Shown: positions 9,865 through 18,404, counted from the stretch's first letter. The stretch: 35,356 bases of DNA from Pavlovales sp. CCMP2436 (GCA_026770615.1 MU631528.1:8920-44275); one strand, 5' to 3'. The notes: generated by a model from the sequence alone, not told the origin. Program-made: numbers and translations.

Positions 9865-11238
9865 CCGACGTCGGCCTGGAGCGTCAACGGCGAGAGCACG
9901 TTGAGCGTGAGCACCGACTGCTGCGAGAGCACGTCGGCCGGAAGCGGCAACTGCTGCGAGAGCATGTTGGTCGCGGGCGGCGAGAGCATGTTGAACTCGG
10001 GCAGCGGCGTGTGCGCTGCCGTCAGCTCCTTGATGAGCTGCGGGCTGCGGCGAGAACGCCGGGATGGCCTGCAGCACGGCTGTGGCCAGAGGCGCCGAGG
10101 CCAGCAGCAGCTGGCGCGGCGCAGCCGTTTGCGCGCCTGTGCCACGCGCCGAGGCCGGGAGCGCCGCCTGCATGAAGTGCAGCTGCAGCACGGCCGGCTG
10201 CGAGCCTGTGCGCGCCGAGACCGAGAGCGCCGCCTGCATGAAGTGCAGCTGCANNNNNNNNNNNNNNNNNNNNNNNNNNNNNNNNNNNNNNNNNNNNNNN
10301 NNNNNNNNNNNNNNNNNNNNNNNNNNNNNNNNNNNNNNNNNNNNNNNNNNNNNNNNNNNNNNNNNNNNNNNNNNNNNNNNNNNNNNNNNNNNNNNNNNNN
10401 NNNNNNNNNNNNNNNNNNNNNNNNNNNNNNNNNNNNNNNNNNNNNNNNGCGCCGAGGCCGAGAGCGCCGCCTGCATGAAGTGCAGCTGCAGCACGGCCGG
10501 CTGCGAGCCTGTGCGCGCCGAGGCCGAGAGCGCCGCCTGCATGTAGAAGTGCTGTGGCGGCGATGGACTGTCCAATTGGGATCCACACACCCCCTCGAAT
10601 GGACAGGAGGGAGGTGGCTTGAAGCAGAGCGAGTAGTTATCGGTCGGCAGCAGCGGCAGCGAGTTGATCTCGAGCGGGTGCAGCGGCAACGAGTTGATCT
10701 CAAGCGGCAGCAGCGGTGGGAGCGTGTTGACCTCGATCGGGCACAGTGGCAGCAACGATGAGCGTAACATGCTCAAGTTAGAGCTCACCTTTATTTGCTG
10801 TAGTAGCAGAGGTCGGTCGATCGGCTGCTGCAGCTGCGAGCTAGCGAGCGTGATAATCTCGAGCACCGACTGCTTGGCGAGCGCGTCGGTCTGGAGCGTC
10901 AACGGCGAGAGCACGTTGAGCGCGAGCATGTTGAGATTGGCGGGCGAGATGAACTTCTGCGAGTTGATCTTGAGCGAGAGGCACGGCGTGAGCACGCTGG
11001 CCTCGGTGGGCGCAAAGCTGACGGCCAGGTCGATCTGCAGCTTGATCTGCGTGTCGAGAAGGTGGCCGGAGACGAGCGTCATGATGTCGGCCAGGTCGAT
11101 CTGCAGCTTGATCTGCGTGTCGAGAAGGTGGCCGTGGACGGAGAGGGCCGTCAGCGAGAGCATCTGGGTCGCCACCAACGAGAGCGACTCGGAGGGGGTG
11201 GAGTATGATGCGCGGCTGAGCGAGATGATCTGGTGCAC
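9823..11238 (-). CDS. Repeat-rich protein with 22-residue repeats, interrupted by gap
   Basis: The minus frame is open throughout on both sides of the assembly gap. It has two different repeats of exactly 66 bp/22 aa: one around 11023-11154 (GHLLDTQIKLQIDLA...) and one around 10161-10555 (LHFMQAALSASARTG...). Between them are Leu/Ser/Ile/Gln-rich stretches and three short repeats around EINSLPL. Twenty-two-residue periodicity with this hydrophobic pattern suggests amphipathic helices or a fibrous rod. The frame probably extends upstream past 11238 (the first codon is GTG) and may join the ORF at 11255-11527 by splicing or a frameshift. The opposite strand is also open, so strand choice is moderate. 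Its 3' end lies within repeat copy A. Function unknown. Confidence 0.45.
   Translation of the reverse strand: MHQIISLSRASYSTPSESLSLVATQMLSLTALSVHGHLLDTQIKLQIDLADIMTLVSGHLLDTQIKLQIDLAVSFAPTEASVLTPCLSLKINSQKFISPANLNMLALNVLSPLTLQTDALAKQSVLEIITLASSQLQQPIDRPLLLQQIKVSSNLSMLRSSLLPLCPIEVNTLPPLLPLEINSLPLHPLEINSLPLLPTDNYSLCFKPPPSCPFEGVCGSQLDSPSPPQHFYMQAALSASARTGSQPAVLQLHFMQAALSASAXXXXXXXXXXXXXXXXXXXXXXXXXXXXXXXXXXXXXXXXXXXXXXXXXXXXXXXXXXXXXXXXXXQLHFMQAALSVSARTGSQPAVLQLHFMQAALPASARGTGAQTAAPRQLLLASAPLATAVLQAIPAFSPQPAAHQGADGSAHAAARVQHALAARDQHALAAVAASGRRALAAVGAHAQRALAVDAPGRRRTSTTTIPAARTNV
10161..10558. repeat. 66-bp tandem repeat containing the gap
   Basis: Units start (GCGCCGCCTG) at 10161 and 10227 before the gap and at 10464 and 10530 after it. 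Spacing is 66 bp on each side, so each unit encodes 22 aa in any frame. Confidence 0.85.
10254..10448. other. Assembly gap of 195 N
   Basis: A run of N inside the 66-bp repeat, clearly an unresolved tandem array. The unit spacing across it (237 bp) is not a multiple of 66, so the gap length is an estimate. Confidence 0.95.
11023..11154. repeat. 66-bp tandem duplication, second family
   Basis: GGCCAGGTCGATCTGCAGC starts at 11023 and again at 11089. The copies are nearly identical for about 45 bp and diverge afterwards. The period is the same 66 bp as the unrelated array at 10161-10558. Confidence 0.85.
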
Positions 11239-11254
11239 CGGCAGCGAGAGCGAC

Positions 11255-11527
11255 TCAGTGGTGGTGCGCGATCGGGGAGAGGTCGGCTCGGGCGCCGCTG
11301 AACGTGAGCTGGAGGGGCGGCGGGAGCGAGAGCAGCTTGAACGCCGGCTCGTACGGGACGTAGGAGAGACAGGGCGCCGGCTGGTACGGGTCGTAGGAGA
11401 GGCAGGGCGCCGGCTGGTAGTGATCGTGCGCCGGCTGGTACGGCTCGTAGGAGGAGAAGGGCGGCTCGGGTGTCATCGCCAGCGTGGGCTGGCGCGGTGG
11501 CTGGTTGGGGAAGAGCTTCATGTACAT
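11255..11527 (-). CDS. Tyr/Pro repeat segment, likely N-terminus of the repeat-rich protein
   Basis: ATG at 11527 (or 11521). The ORF has 90 codons and shows the repeats SYEPYQPA, HYQPAPCLSYDPYQPAPCLS and YVPYEPA, a 13-residue Pro/Tyr repeat reminiscent of extensin-like or adhesive proteins. It is followed after a frame change by the 471-codon frame that ends at 9823, so it may be its first exon. The AT-rich block beginning at about 11640 would be its upstream region. Function unknown. Confidence 0.4.
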   Translation of the reverse strand: MYMKLFPNQPPRQPTLAMTPEPPFSSYEPYQPAHDHYQPAPCLSYDPYQPAPCLSYVPYEPAFKLLSLPPPLQLTFSGARADLSPIAHHH

Positions 11528-11639
11528 AGTCGACGCGGCGTGCGAGGACGAGATGAAGGATCGGAAGGATACTCGGACAATAGTCTCTGCCTCAAACGTT
11601 TGTGTTGAGGAACTACCTTCTTACCACTGCGTGGAGCGG

Positions 11640-12430
11640 CGCGGTCTATGAAGAACTAAAAAAAATCAGACGGCATAGTGCAGTATGTCAAAATGGTTTG
11701 TCTTATAAGTATTTAACAGTATAAAATAGTATGTAAAAAAAATAACGAGAGAGTGACGTGTATCAAGAGGGTTTAAATATGTCTTATAAGTATTTAACAA
11801 TATATAAGGGTATGTATAAAGGTCACGAGAGAGTGCAGTACCTTCTCAGTGGCTTCGCCACAGGGCGGCCGGTCTATTAAATTGAATAAAATCTATAAAA
11901 ATCCCGGTCCATAATGGTATGTATATAGGAATTATTAGATTTATTAGATTAATTAAATGGATAAGGTCGGCATATGTATCAAATAATTGACGGCATAGTG
12001 GTAAGTACTGAGAATTCTAAAAAAAAGTACGCAAAACATCAATAAACCACAAATTAATCATACCATAGTGGTAATAGATCATATAAATATACGACAAGGT
12101 GCGGGCACCGTACCATAGTGCCGTAAATATAAGTATTTATTACCATTTATAAGTATTTATTAGATTTTATTAGTTTTTTATTAGATTTTTATTAGATATT
12201 TATTACTTTTTATTAGAATTCTCAGTACGGTCCCACTCCTGAGCTGAAGGGTTTTTGATCCTTTCACAAAGGATGCGGCCGCATGGTCGCCATATGTCTC
12301 TATTTCGTGCTCCTGTGCTGGGCCTTAGAGTGTAGGGTCCCAAGGGGCAAATAAAAAGCCTCGACCCTTCGCTGCGCCCGCAATAACTAATTTAACATAC
12401 TTAATAAAATGACGAAATTAATTAAATTGA
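11640..12430. other. AT-rich spacer with short repeats
   Basis: No gene. It contains an approximately 82-bp tandem duplication (11690-11760 and 11773-11838, both with TCTTATAAGTATTTAACA and CGAGAGAGTG). The short motif CATAGTG recurs near 11675, 11995, 12066 and 12115. It also holds a TIR-bounded element at 12005-12228 and a hairpin GTGGC-TTC-GCCAC near 11850. Confidence 0.5.
12005..12228. mobile_element. 224-bp AT-rich MITE-like element
   Basis: A perfect 16-bp inverted repeat (GTACTGAGAATTCTAA) at 12005-12020 and 12213-12228, extending imperfectly to about 26 bp inward. The interior is non-coding and AT-rich. Target duplications are not clear. Confidence 0.6.
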
Positions 12431-12695
12431 CATCTCCTTTTTGAAAGGATATTGGCCAGGAATTCATGGCCAATAGGATGGTAACTAAGTAGGCACGGGG
12501 CTGCACCAGGGGCGAGCCAAACACAAATGGAGTTGTCTAGGCTACCCCGCACAACACGCCAAGCCCCCCCTCCGCTTAGAGCAGGTCCACGTCGATGCGC
12601 TGGCAAGCTGCTGGCACGTGCGCCCACATGCCCGAAATCGGCCCCCATGCTGAATTTATGAGTTTTTTTTAGTGATTTCAAGAGATCACAACGGA

Positions 12696-12867
12696 CCAAC
12701 GGCCCGGCTCTTAGAAAAGGCGTAACGTACGGGGATTATCCGCGGTATCCGTGGGGCCCCGTGGGCCCCCGGGCTATGTGACAAGTTAGTTATATGTTAG
12801 TCACGTAGGCGCCTCCGGCGGGGCCCCCGGGGGCCCTGCGGGGCTTTCTAAGAGCCGGCCAACGGGA
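12696..12867. mobile_element. Short GC-rich foldback element
   Basis: Inverted copies of CCAACGGCCCGGCTCTTAGA (left, 12696-12720) and its reverse complement with one change (right, 12844-12867). The interior has long G/C runs (GGGCCCCGTGGGCCCCCGGG) that can themselves fold. Non-coding. Confidence 0.6.
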
Positions 12868-13291
12868 GGCCACATCGTCAATCCGATTGATTCCTGGCTA
12901 TCCCCATGCCGTTCCGTCCATGGCAATGCGCGGCGACCCATGGTCCCCGCCGCTCGGTGCGTGAGCTACAGCGTGCCGAACCCATCCTTTCACAAAGGAT
13001 AAATATCCTATTTGAAAGGGTCAGGGGTGGTACCGTGTACTGCAGGATCCGGTGCGTCCGCATGCTAGCAAGTGCGGCGCGAGAGAGAGAGCTAGACATT
13101 ACATTGCTTGAGTTAGCTCAGCGAGAGCAATATTTAGAATTGAACGGGCAGGCGTAACCGCCTTTTCTGTGAACCCTTTTGTGGAGGGATGACAAGTTCC
13201 TTGCGTAGTCCGGGAAAGCCCAGACTGGGGACTCGGAATGGCGATAATCGAATCCCGGATTCCAAGTGGTCGGAATCCTTACCTTGACACC
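12868..13291. other. Spacer, no supported gene
   Basis: A short palindrome ATCCTTT-CAC-AAAGGAT occurs near 12986 and also near 12256. Open frames here are short and motif-free. Confidence 0.35.
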
Positions 13292-13396
13292 ACCTCTACC
13301 ACCACCTCACCTACCACCATCCCTGCTACCAGGACTAACGTCTGACGTCGACCAAGTCAGTGAGTGAACAACACATGTTGAACCATGCTGAGCCGC
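13292..13396 (-). repeat. 93-bp dispersed repeat, copy B (inverted)
   Basis: Reverse complement of copy A with a small insertion in the GGTGGT region. It ends CCATGCTGAGCCGC before AT-rich DNA. With copy A it bounds about 3.6 kb containing the repeat-rich gene. Confidence 0.75.
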
Positions 13397-13693
13397 TATA
13401 ATAAATACGGAAGCCCGTGCACGGGGGGGAAGTTGGCTTCACCGGGAAGCCCGACCTCGGAACCGCGGCCACGGCGGTGATACTCGAGGTGGGGCCCACC
13501 TCAATCTGGTGATAAGCCCGACCCTCGGGCAGTGATGTGCATTTTTTTGTAATTGCTGGCAATATTGCGAAAATATACTGACCACATATGGACAATGCCA
13601 AAGCCTACCCCTCCCCCTATCCCCCCTCCTCCTCCCCTCCTATAAGGCGCCTTAATTTAAAGTCGTCGGATTCGCAAAGCCTGAATGCGGCCG

Positions 13694-13729
<36 letters not shown>

Positions 13730-14355
13730 TTCTGTTAGCATTCGTACGCGCACAGATGCGTGGACGGATGTATGGGTGCTCGAGGGCATCCACTGATGAG
13801 CGCTCGTTGGCACTCACATGGGGTTTTACTGGATAGTTATCCTTTCCCCATTCCGACAACACACTTCCGGTCGGCGGCATTCGTCGTCGGGGTTAAGAGA
13901 GCTCTTAACCCAACTGGCGGAAGTGGACTCATTGTGTCCAGGAAGAGTCCAGAAACAATGTGCCACGGCAATACTGGAGTTTTAGGCCAAAGCGGCCCTT
14001 TGAACTGCGTTTACGTTTATGAGCTTGACTCTGGTTGAGATGCTCCGTATGACCTAGCTGGGTCTGAGTAAGACTGACGCGGCTGGTCCACGCTTGGACT
14101 GCCGTGTCCAACGGTCTACCGTAACTGGCTCATTGTGACTTCTAAGACAGGGAGAGAAACCTATCAATTTCCACTACCCCGGGCTCGTCGGCTGATGGTG
14201 ATTTTCCTACCTGGGGACGGTGATACCCCTACCTGAGGCTCCTCGGCCAACGGTGATACCCCTAGTAAGCCCCGCCCGGGGCACACATTTCCCCGGTGAA
14301 GCCCTAGTGAGGAACGACCCCCCCCGTGCGCGGGCTACCGTTATTATATTTATGA
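13397..14355. other. Spacer with 32-base poly(A) tract
   Basis: No gene supported. A run of 32 A lies at 13696-13727, which could mark a retroposed 3' end. The 14160-14330 part has two similar phrases (CGGTGATACCCCTA twice) and C/G-rich sequence. Confidence 0.4.
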
Positions 14356-14555
14356 TAGGGATTCAAGCTGGCGTCTGACTTTTCTGAATGTTGTGCTGGT
14401 CTGAGCGCTGCGTCGCTCATTGCCTGCTGCGTGCCTTGGTCGGCTGCGCTGGCTTGGGCGCCACCGCGCTTGCCGATGGATCTCCGGTAGTGTGCCCGGG
14501 CAAGGGCGTTTAGGGAGATGATCTGCTGGTTGCTGTTTGTCGTGTTCCCACGCTG
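14356..14555 (-). repeat. 197-bp dispersed repeat, copy 1
   Basis: Begins TAGGGATTCAAGCTGGCGTC and ends at CGTGTTCCCA. A second copy, about 95% identical by eye, is at 30526-30722. On the minus strand it encodes the C-terminal piece GNTTNSNQQIISLNALARA...YRRSIG. Here it lacks the upstream coding part present at 30.7 kb, so this copy is a gene fragment or a mobile 3' tail. Confidence 0.75.
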
Positions 14556-14655
14556 TATTATATGCATGGCTACCCTCTGCGGCCTGGTGTCCTAATCTGC
14601 CACATACATATGTAGTTCACTAATAAAGAAGTTTGTCTTTAGCTCTTGAAGACTC

Positions 14656-15393
14656 TTGAAAACTAGTTATACCCCGCTGCTCCCTGTGCTGCGCGAGCGT
14701 GCAGCTGCAACTGCGCCCCCCGAGGAGGGCGCTGCCTGGCTCACCACCATGATGTTGGTCTTCGCCACCATGCTATTGCTTCTGTCACGTGCTGTGACGA
14801 GCGCTGTTTCGCGCGGTGGCGAGCAGCACGCGGAGACGCCGCTCAAGGCTACCAAAGCTACGACGACGATGCTGCTCCCTACGGCCGCCGCAGTGTGCGC
14901 ACTCGTAGCGTCGCGATGCTGTCCACTTGAGGTACTCGCTGGCACCTCTCGACCACCCGTCTCGCTCGGGTCCTCAAGTAGATGTGCGTCGCGCGCCGCG
15001 GAGGGCGCTGCTGCGCGCGGCGGCGGGCCGCACGCGGAGATGCCGCTCAAGGCTACCAAGGCTACGACGACGATGCTGCTCCCTGCGGCCGCCGCAGTGT
15101 GCGCGCTCGCAGCGTCGCGATGCTGTCCACTTGAGGTACTCGCTGGCACCTCTCGACCACCCGTCTCGCTCGGATCCTCAAGTGGATGTTCGTCGCGCGC
15201 TTGCGGAGGGCGCTGCTGCGCGCGGTGGCGGGCCGCACACGGAGACGCCGCTCAAGGCTACCAAGGCTACAAAGACGATGCTGCTCTCTGCGGCTGCCAC
15301 GGCAGGGCTGCGGCGGCCGAGGCGCGGTCGAGGCGGGGCGTGGGGACCGGGGCGCACACACTCACACCCTTTGGTGTGAGTGCTGGTGCATGA
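14656..15393 (+). other. Open frame over the 204-bp tandem repeat
   Basis: The plus frame is open for 245 codons with a 68-residue repeat (HAETPLKATKATTTMLLP...VCALVASRCCPLEVLAGTS). The period is exactly 204 bp between copies 1 and 2, but 205 bp before copy 3, so copy 3 leaves the frame. The minus strand is also open through part of the array. I cannot decide whether this is a gene or a non-coding satellite. Confidence 0.3.
14810..15320. repeat. 204-bp tandem repeat, about 2.5 copies
   Basis: CACGCGGAGACGCCGCTCAAG-type unit starts are at 14827, 15031 and 15236. Copies differ by scattered substitutions. The conserved part includes GCGATGCTGTCCACTTGAGG. Confidence 0.9.
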
Positions 15394-15421
15394 GGGTTTG
15401 GGTCGATCGCTCGACCTCAGC

Positions 15422-15476
15422 CTGACGTCGACCAAGCCAGTGACTGAACAACACCTAGTGAACCATGCTGAGCCGC
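15422..15476 (-). repeat. 93-bp dispersed repeat, copy C (truncated, inverted)
   Basis: A 55-bp remnant of the family ending CCATGCTGAGCCGC, followed by an AT microsatellite. Confidence 0.75.
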
Positions 15477-15679
15477 TAATATATACATATATATATATAT
15501 ATGGCCGGTGTGAGCTTCCGATATTTGGGATTTTAAAAACTTACGGACTTCGCACTGAAAATGGGCTTAAACTCAGGTCCAGGATTGGGGGCGGGCGCCT
15601 ATGTGACAGAGGGCATCGGGGCGGGGGCGGCCGGCATATATATATGCAGTAACGTTAAATAAAATTCCATACAAGTTAC

Positions 15680-15954
15680 CTACAAATAAGGCGCTAGTTT
15701 GAACAGTAAAGAATCCCTATCAGTAATATATTTATACATATACAGAGTAATTATATATGTATATATATTGTATATATAGCGGCCATCGCTTCCCAGCGAT
15801 ACGTCACCGCTGGGATCACCAATGAACTCGCTTGCTCGTGCACTGTCGGGCGGCCCTGCGTTGCGCAGCGACTCCAGCGCTTTGTTTTCGGCTTCCTCAT
15901 CATCCACCACTTCTACCAGCTCCACACTTCGGCGTAGCGCGTAGGAGCCTGCGT
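15680..15954 (-). other. Acidic coding remnant next to the right inverted repeat
   Basis: On the minus strand an open frame from about 15954 reads VELVEVVDDEEAENKALESL and then IGDPSGDVSLGSDGRY before running into low-complexity Tyr/Ile codons from a TATA microsatellite. The acidic part looks like true coding sequence, the rest does not. It directly abuts the inner edge of the right 69-bp inverted repeat. Function unknown. Confidence 0.3.
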
Positions 15955-16023
15955 CGGAGCGCTAAGATCAGCCTGACTTGAACTTGAAACGTACCGCCAG
16001 CCCGAACCCCCCTACATTAATAT
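15955..16023 (-). repeat. Right copy of 69-bp inverted repeat
   Basis: Reverse complement of 4661-4729 with two mismatches by eye. It ends CCCCCCTACATTAATAT and is followed five bases later by repeat copy D. Confidence 0.8.
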
Positions 16024-16028
16024 ATATA

Positions 16029-16121
16029 GCGGCTCAGCATGGTTCAACAGGTGTTGTTCACTCACTGACTTGGTCGACGTCAGACGTAAGTCCTGGCAGC
16101 AGGGATGGTGGTGGTAGAGGT
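16029..16121 (+). repeat. 93-bp dispersed repeat, copy D
   Basis: Nearly identical to copy A (one change: GACGTAAGTCC for GACGTTAGTCC). Similarity stops at the same base, AGAGGT. Confidence 0.85.
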
Positions 16122-17371
16122 GAGGTTGGTGGTGAACTCGTAGCAATTGCCACAGGTTCCCCCCCCTCCCCACACACACACACAACGCTCACGTCCATAT
16201 ATATATGTATATCTAGTTACAAATTCTTACATAATAGCTACATGAATTTATGTTGCTGTAGATTCATCGTTCTAGATAAACAGCTGCCTATGTACATTTT
16301 TGTTTGTTTGTTTATATATGGTTCAATGTGCTAGTTAACTCACCGCGCGCCGGATGGGCGCGCCGCCGGAGGCGCATTTGCGTAGCAAATATTTTGTTTG
16401 GCATTTTCTTAACGGGAAATGGAGGCCTAATTGAGGCTACTGAACAGGTAAGAGGCCACTAAATTGAAAGCTGCTGTACAGCTATGAGTTTGGCATTACC
16501 TAAGTCTTAACAGGAAACAGTATTATGAGTATGACCAGTCACCGGTTGCTGGCCACCGGTCAAAGTGCACAGGCCATTTATTGAGGTAATCTGGTCAATG
16601 TTCGGTCAGACTCAGGGCCGACCGGCGTTGCGCCTGTAGAGTGTAGCGTACCCCCTTGGCTGCGGCCCTGCGGGGCAGACCTGATGGCGCGCGCAGGGCA
16701 GGCCTTTTCAAAACCGGCGCACCCCGCGATGCTCTCCATCTATTTTGCGACAGCACAACCGAAAAAAATCGGTTTACCCTTCTGCACGTTAAAAGAAACA
16801 ATCTGGCGAGCTGGCCATGGACCAAGGACTCCCTTGCATGGACCAAGGGACATGGACTGGCTTGCCTGTGTCCTGATGTGGTATCTCCACAACCAGGGGC
16901 TGGCTGGCTGTACGACGACCTAGACTCGATAAAGCCGACATTGCATCGAGTTTGGTCCGCACGTCAGCATAGAGGGCTGGAACACCGGTGTCGCCGAAGG
17001 CAATTACTAAATTGCCTTCGGAGAAATTGGCGGGATGTCGCCGAAGGCAATTTTTCCGAATCCTTCGTTGGCCCAGTGGGATCATCGTTGAGCCCGGTCG
17101 ATCCCTCGAGTCTGTGCGTTTCTCTAAGTTGCATGTCGATTAAATGGTGTTCTCACGGTTTATAAGCGTCTTTTGAGATTAGGTGGATTAGGTGGACCTG
17201 GTTAGACCTGAGTAGACCTAGTTGGACATAAGTGGCCGCCACTGCCTGTCTCAGACGGCTCAGACGGCTCAGACGGCTAAGACGGCTCGGTGGCACGAGT
17301 ATGATTAATAGGTGTCCCGCGGGCATCTAGGCGGCTTCTGTGGCGGAAAAAGGCCTTCATCGCAATACCGC
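16122..17371. other. Spacer with hairpins and short tandem repeats
   Basis: No gene supported. It holds a CA microsatellite near 16170, a hairpin ATTTGC-GTA-GCAAAT (16376-16390), a 28-bp perfect hairpin (16994-17021) with a third half-copy near 17039, and four 10-bp repeats of CAGACGGCTC (17252-17290). A 169-codon plus frame from 16656 shows no domain. Confidence 0.4.
16994..17021. repeat. Perfect 12-bp stem hairpin
   Basis: CCGAAGGCAATT-ACTA-AATTGCCTTCGG. A further CCGAAGGCAATT follows at about 17041. It could be a terminator-like or element-end structure; role unknown. Confidence 0.6.
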
Positions 17372-18187
17372 CTACCTTGCTCTGTTCAAAAAAGTAGTAC
17401 TGATCGGTCGTCTTGAGTAGCTCGAGTTCTCCACGCCTGTCTGATCTGCGGTATCGCGTATCATCATGAGCGCTATCGCTTTTGAGAGCGTTGGAAGTCC
17501 AAACGTGTGCGCCATGTCGACCTTGAATTCTCTGTACATTATTCCCCGCAGGATTTCCATCACGTCTGTAACATTGTCTGAATGCAGGTAATACGATCGT
17601 TTCTGCACCTGCTCACTAACATCATCACCTTCAGCTGGCAACACCGTCAGGTACTGTGAGCGTATGTTTATTGTGATTACTCTGACCGTCATTCCCAGCT
17701 TTTCCGCTTCATTTTTCACTGCATTTCTTATGACTGTTGCAATGGCTTTTGCGAAAATGAAATTCTTCAGACAATAAAAAAATCGAAGATTCTCCGGTGA
17801 TGCCTCTGTGTCCCTTATGTCTTGTGTTATGTACAGTTCACTTGCCTGAAACTCGTTCATTCGTGCCTTCATTTCCGGGTCGGAATTCCACTTGACCGTT
17901 GCTCGAGAAAATCCTGCGAGGAACTTTTCGATCTTGACAACCGGCGGATTTGACATTAAACGCTTGATTTCCTTGTTTATCAGGAAACGGTCTTTTATTT
18001 GTGCGGAATATCCCTCATAGAAGCGATCGAGCGTGAACTTTCCGAGCCTTAGTGATTCTTTCGCGACGCGTCGCTCGAGCGAGTCGAACCCCTTCTGCGT
18101 CTTAGGGATTCGGCGAATTCTCATCCCATCCACGAAATCGATGTAGACGACGGCATTTGACCCTTCGGTCGGACTCGGCGCCGCCAT
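17372..18187 (-). CDS. 271-aa protein of unknown function, PLV region
   Basis: I chose the ATG at 18187 because the sequence just upstream is a cassette repeated twice more nearby, each copy ending in the same ATG context; the longer frame to 18439 simply reads through one more cassette copy. The protein is intact, with normal amino acid use and no low complexity, unlike its host neighbours. It starts MAAPSPTEGSNAVVYIDFVD and includes KFTLDRFYEGYSAQIKDRFL, a mixed helix/strand region, MTVRVITINIRSQYLTVLP and a C-terminal helical part with FGLPTLSKAIALMMI. No signal peptide, membrane segment or catalytic motif was recognised. Its composition matches the Polinton-like genes upstream, so it is probably a lineage-specific gene of that element. 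It is the only long unbroken gene in the region. Confidence 0.7.
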   Translation of the reverse strand: MAAPSPTEGSNAVVYIDFVDGMRIRRIPKTQKGFDSLERRVAKESLRLGKFTLDRFYEGYSAQIKDRFLINKEIKRLMSNPPVVKIEKFLAGFSRATVKWNSDPEMKARMNEFQASELYITQDIRDTEASPENLRFFYCLKNFIFAKAIATVIRNAVKNEAEKLGMTVRVITINIRSQYLTVLPAEGDDVSEQVQKRSYYLHSDNVTDVMEILRGIMYREFKVDMAHTFGLPTLSKAIALMMIRDTADQTGVENSSYSRRPISTTFLNRAR

Positions 18188-18240
18188 CGAAAAAATCGGG
18201 AACTCTAAAGCCCGCAAAAATCGGGAATGGCTGGGGCCGG
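18184..18240 (-). promoter_or_regulatory. Repeated 5' cassette ending in ATG, copy 1
   Basis: On the minus strand: CAGCCATTCCCGATTTTTGC, then GGGCTTTAGAGTTCCC, then GATTTTTTCGATGGCGGCG. It directly precedes and includes the start of the 271-aa gene. The AT tract just before the ATG could be a promoter or leader; this is inferred from repetition and position only. Confidence 0.5.
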
Positions 18241-18345
18241 GGGCGCGACGACGCGGCATGTTGCGGTATGTGGGACGACGCGGCATAATGCGGCATGTGG
18301 GACGAACGACGCGGTATGTTGCGGCATGTGGGGCGGGCGGCGCCG

Positions 18346-18404
18346 CCATCGAAAAAATCGGGAACTCTAAAGCCCGCAAAAATTGGGAATGGCTGGGGCC
18401 AGAT
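18346..18404 (-). promoter_or_regulatory. Repeated 5' cassette ending in ATG, copy 2
   Basis: Same orientation as copy 1 and about 162 bp upstream, nearly identical. Its ATG at 18349 opens a short His/Thr/Arg-rich frame with copies of a CGGCATGT-type repeat and no gene. Confidence 0.5.

Noticed and set aside
14041..14330. Possible structured RNA (tRNA or 5S-like) in the G/C-rich stretch with repeated CGGTGATACCCCTA
   Set aside because: No cloverleaf, A/B boxes or 5S pattern could be drawn.
9573..16769. Approximately 22-bp inverted match (TTCGGTTGTGCTGTCGCA) between 9573-9595 and 16746-16769
   Set aside because: Too short and imperfect at the T tract to call element ends; noted only as a possible repeat relic.
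16656..17165. 169-codon plus frame as a gene
   Set aside because: Trp/Cys-rich without domain, crosses a hairpin repeat and has no plausible splice or promoter context.
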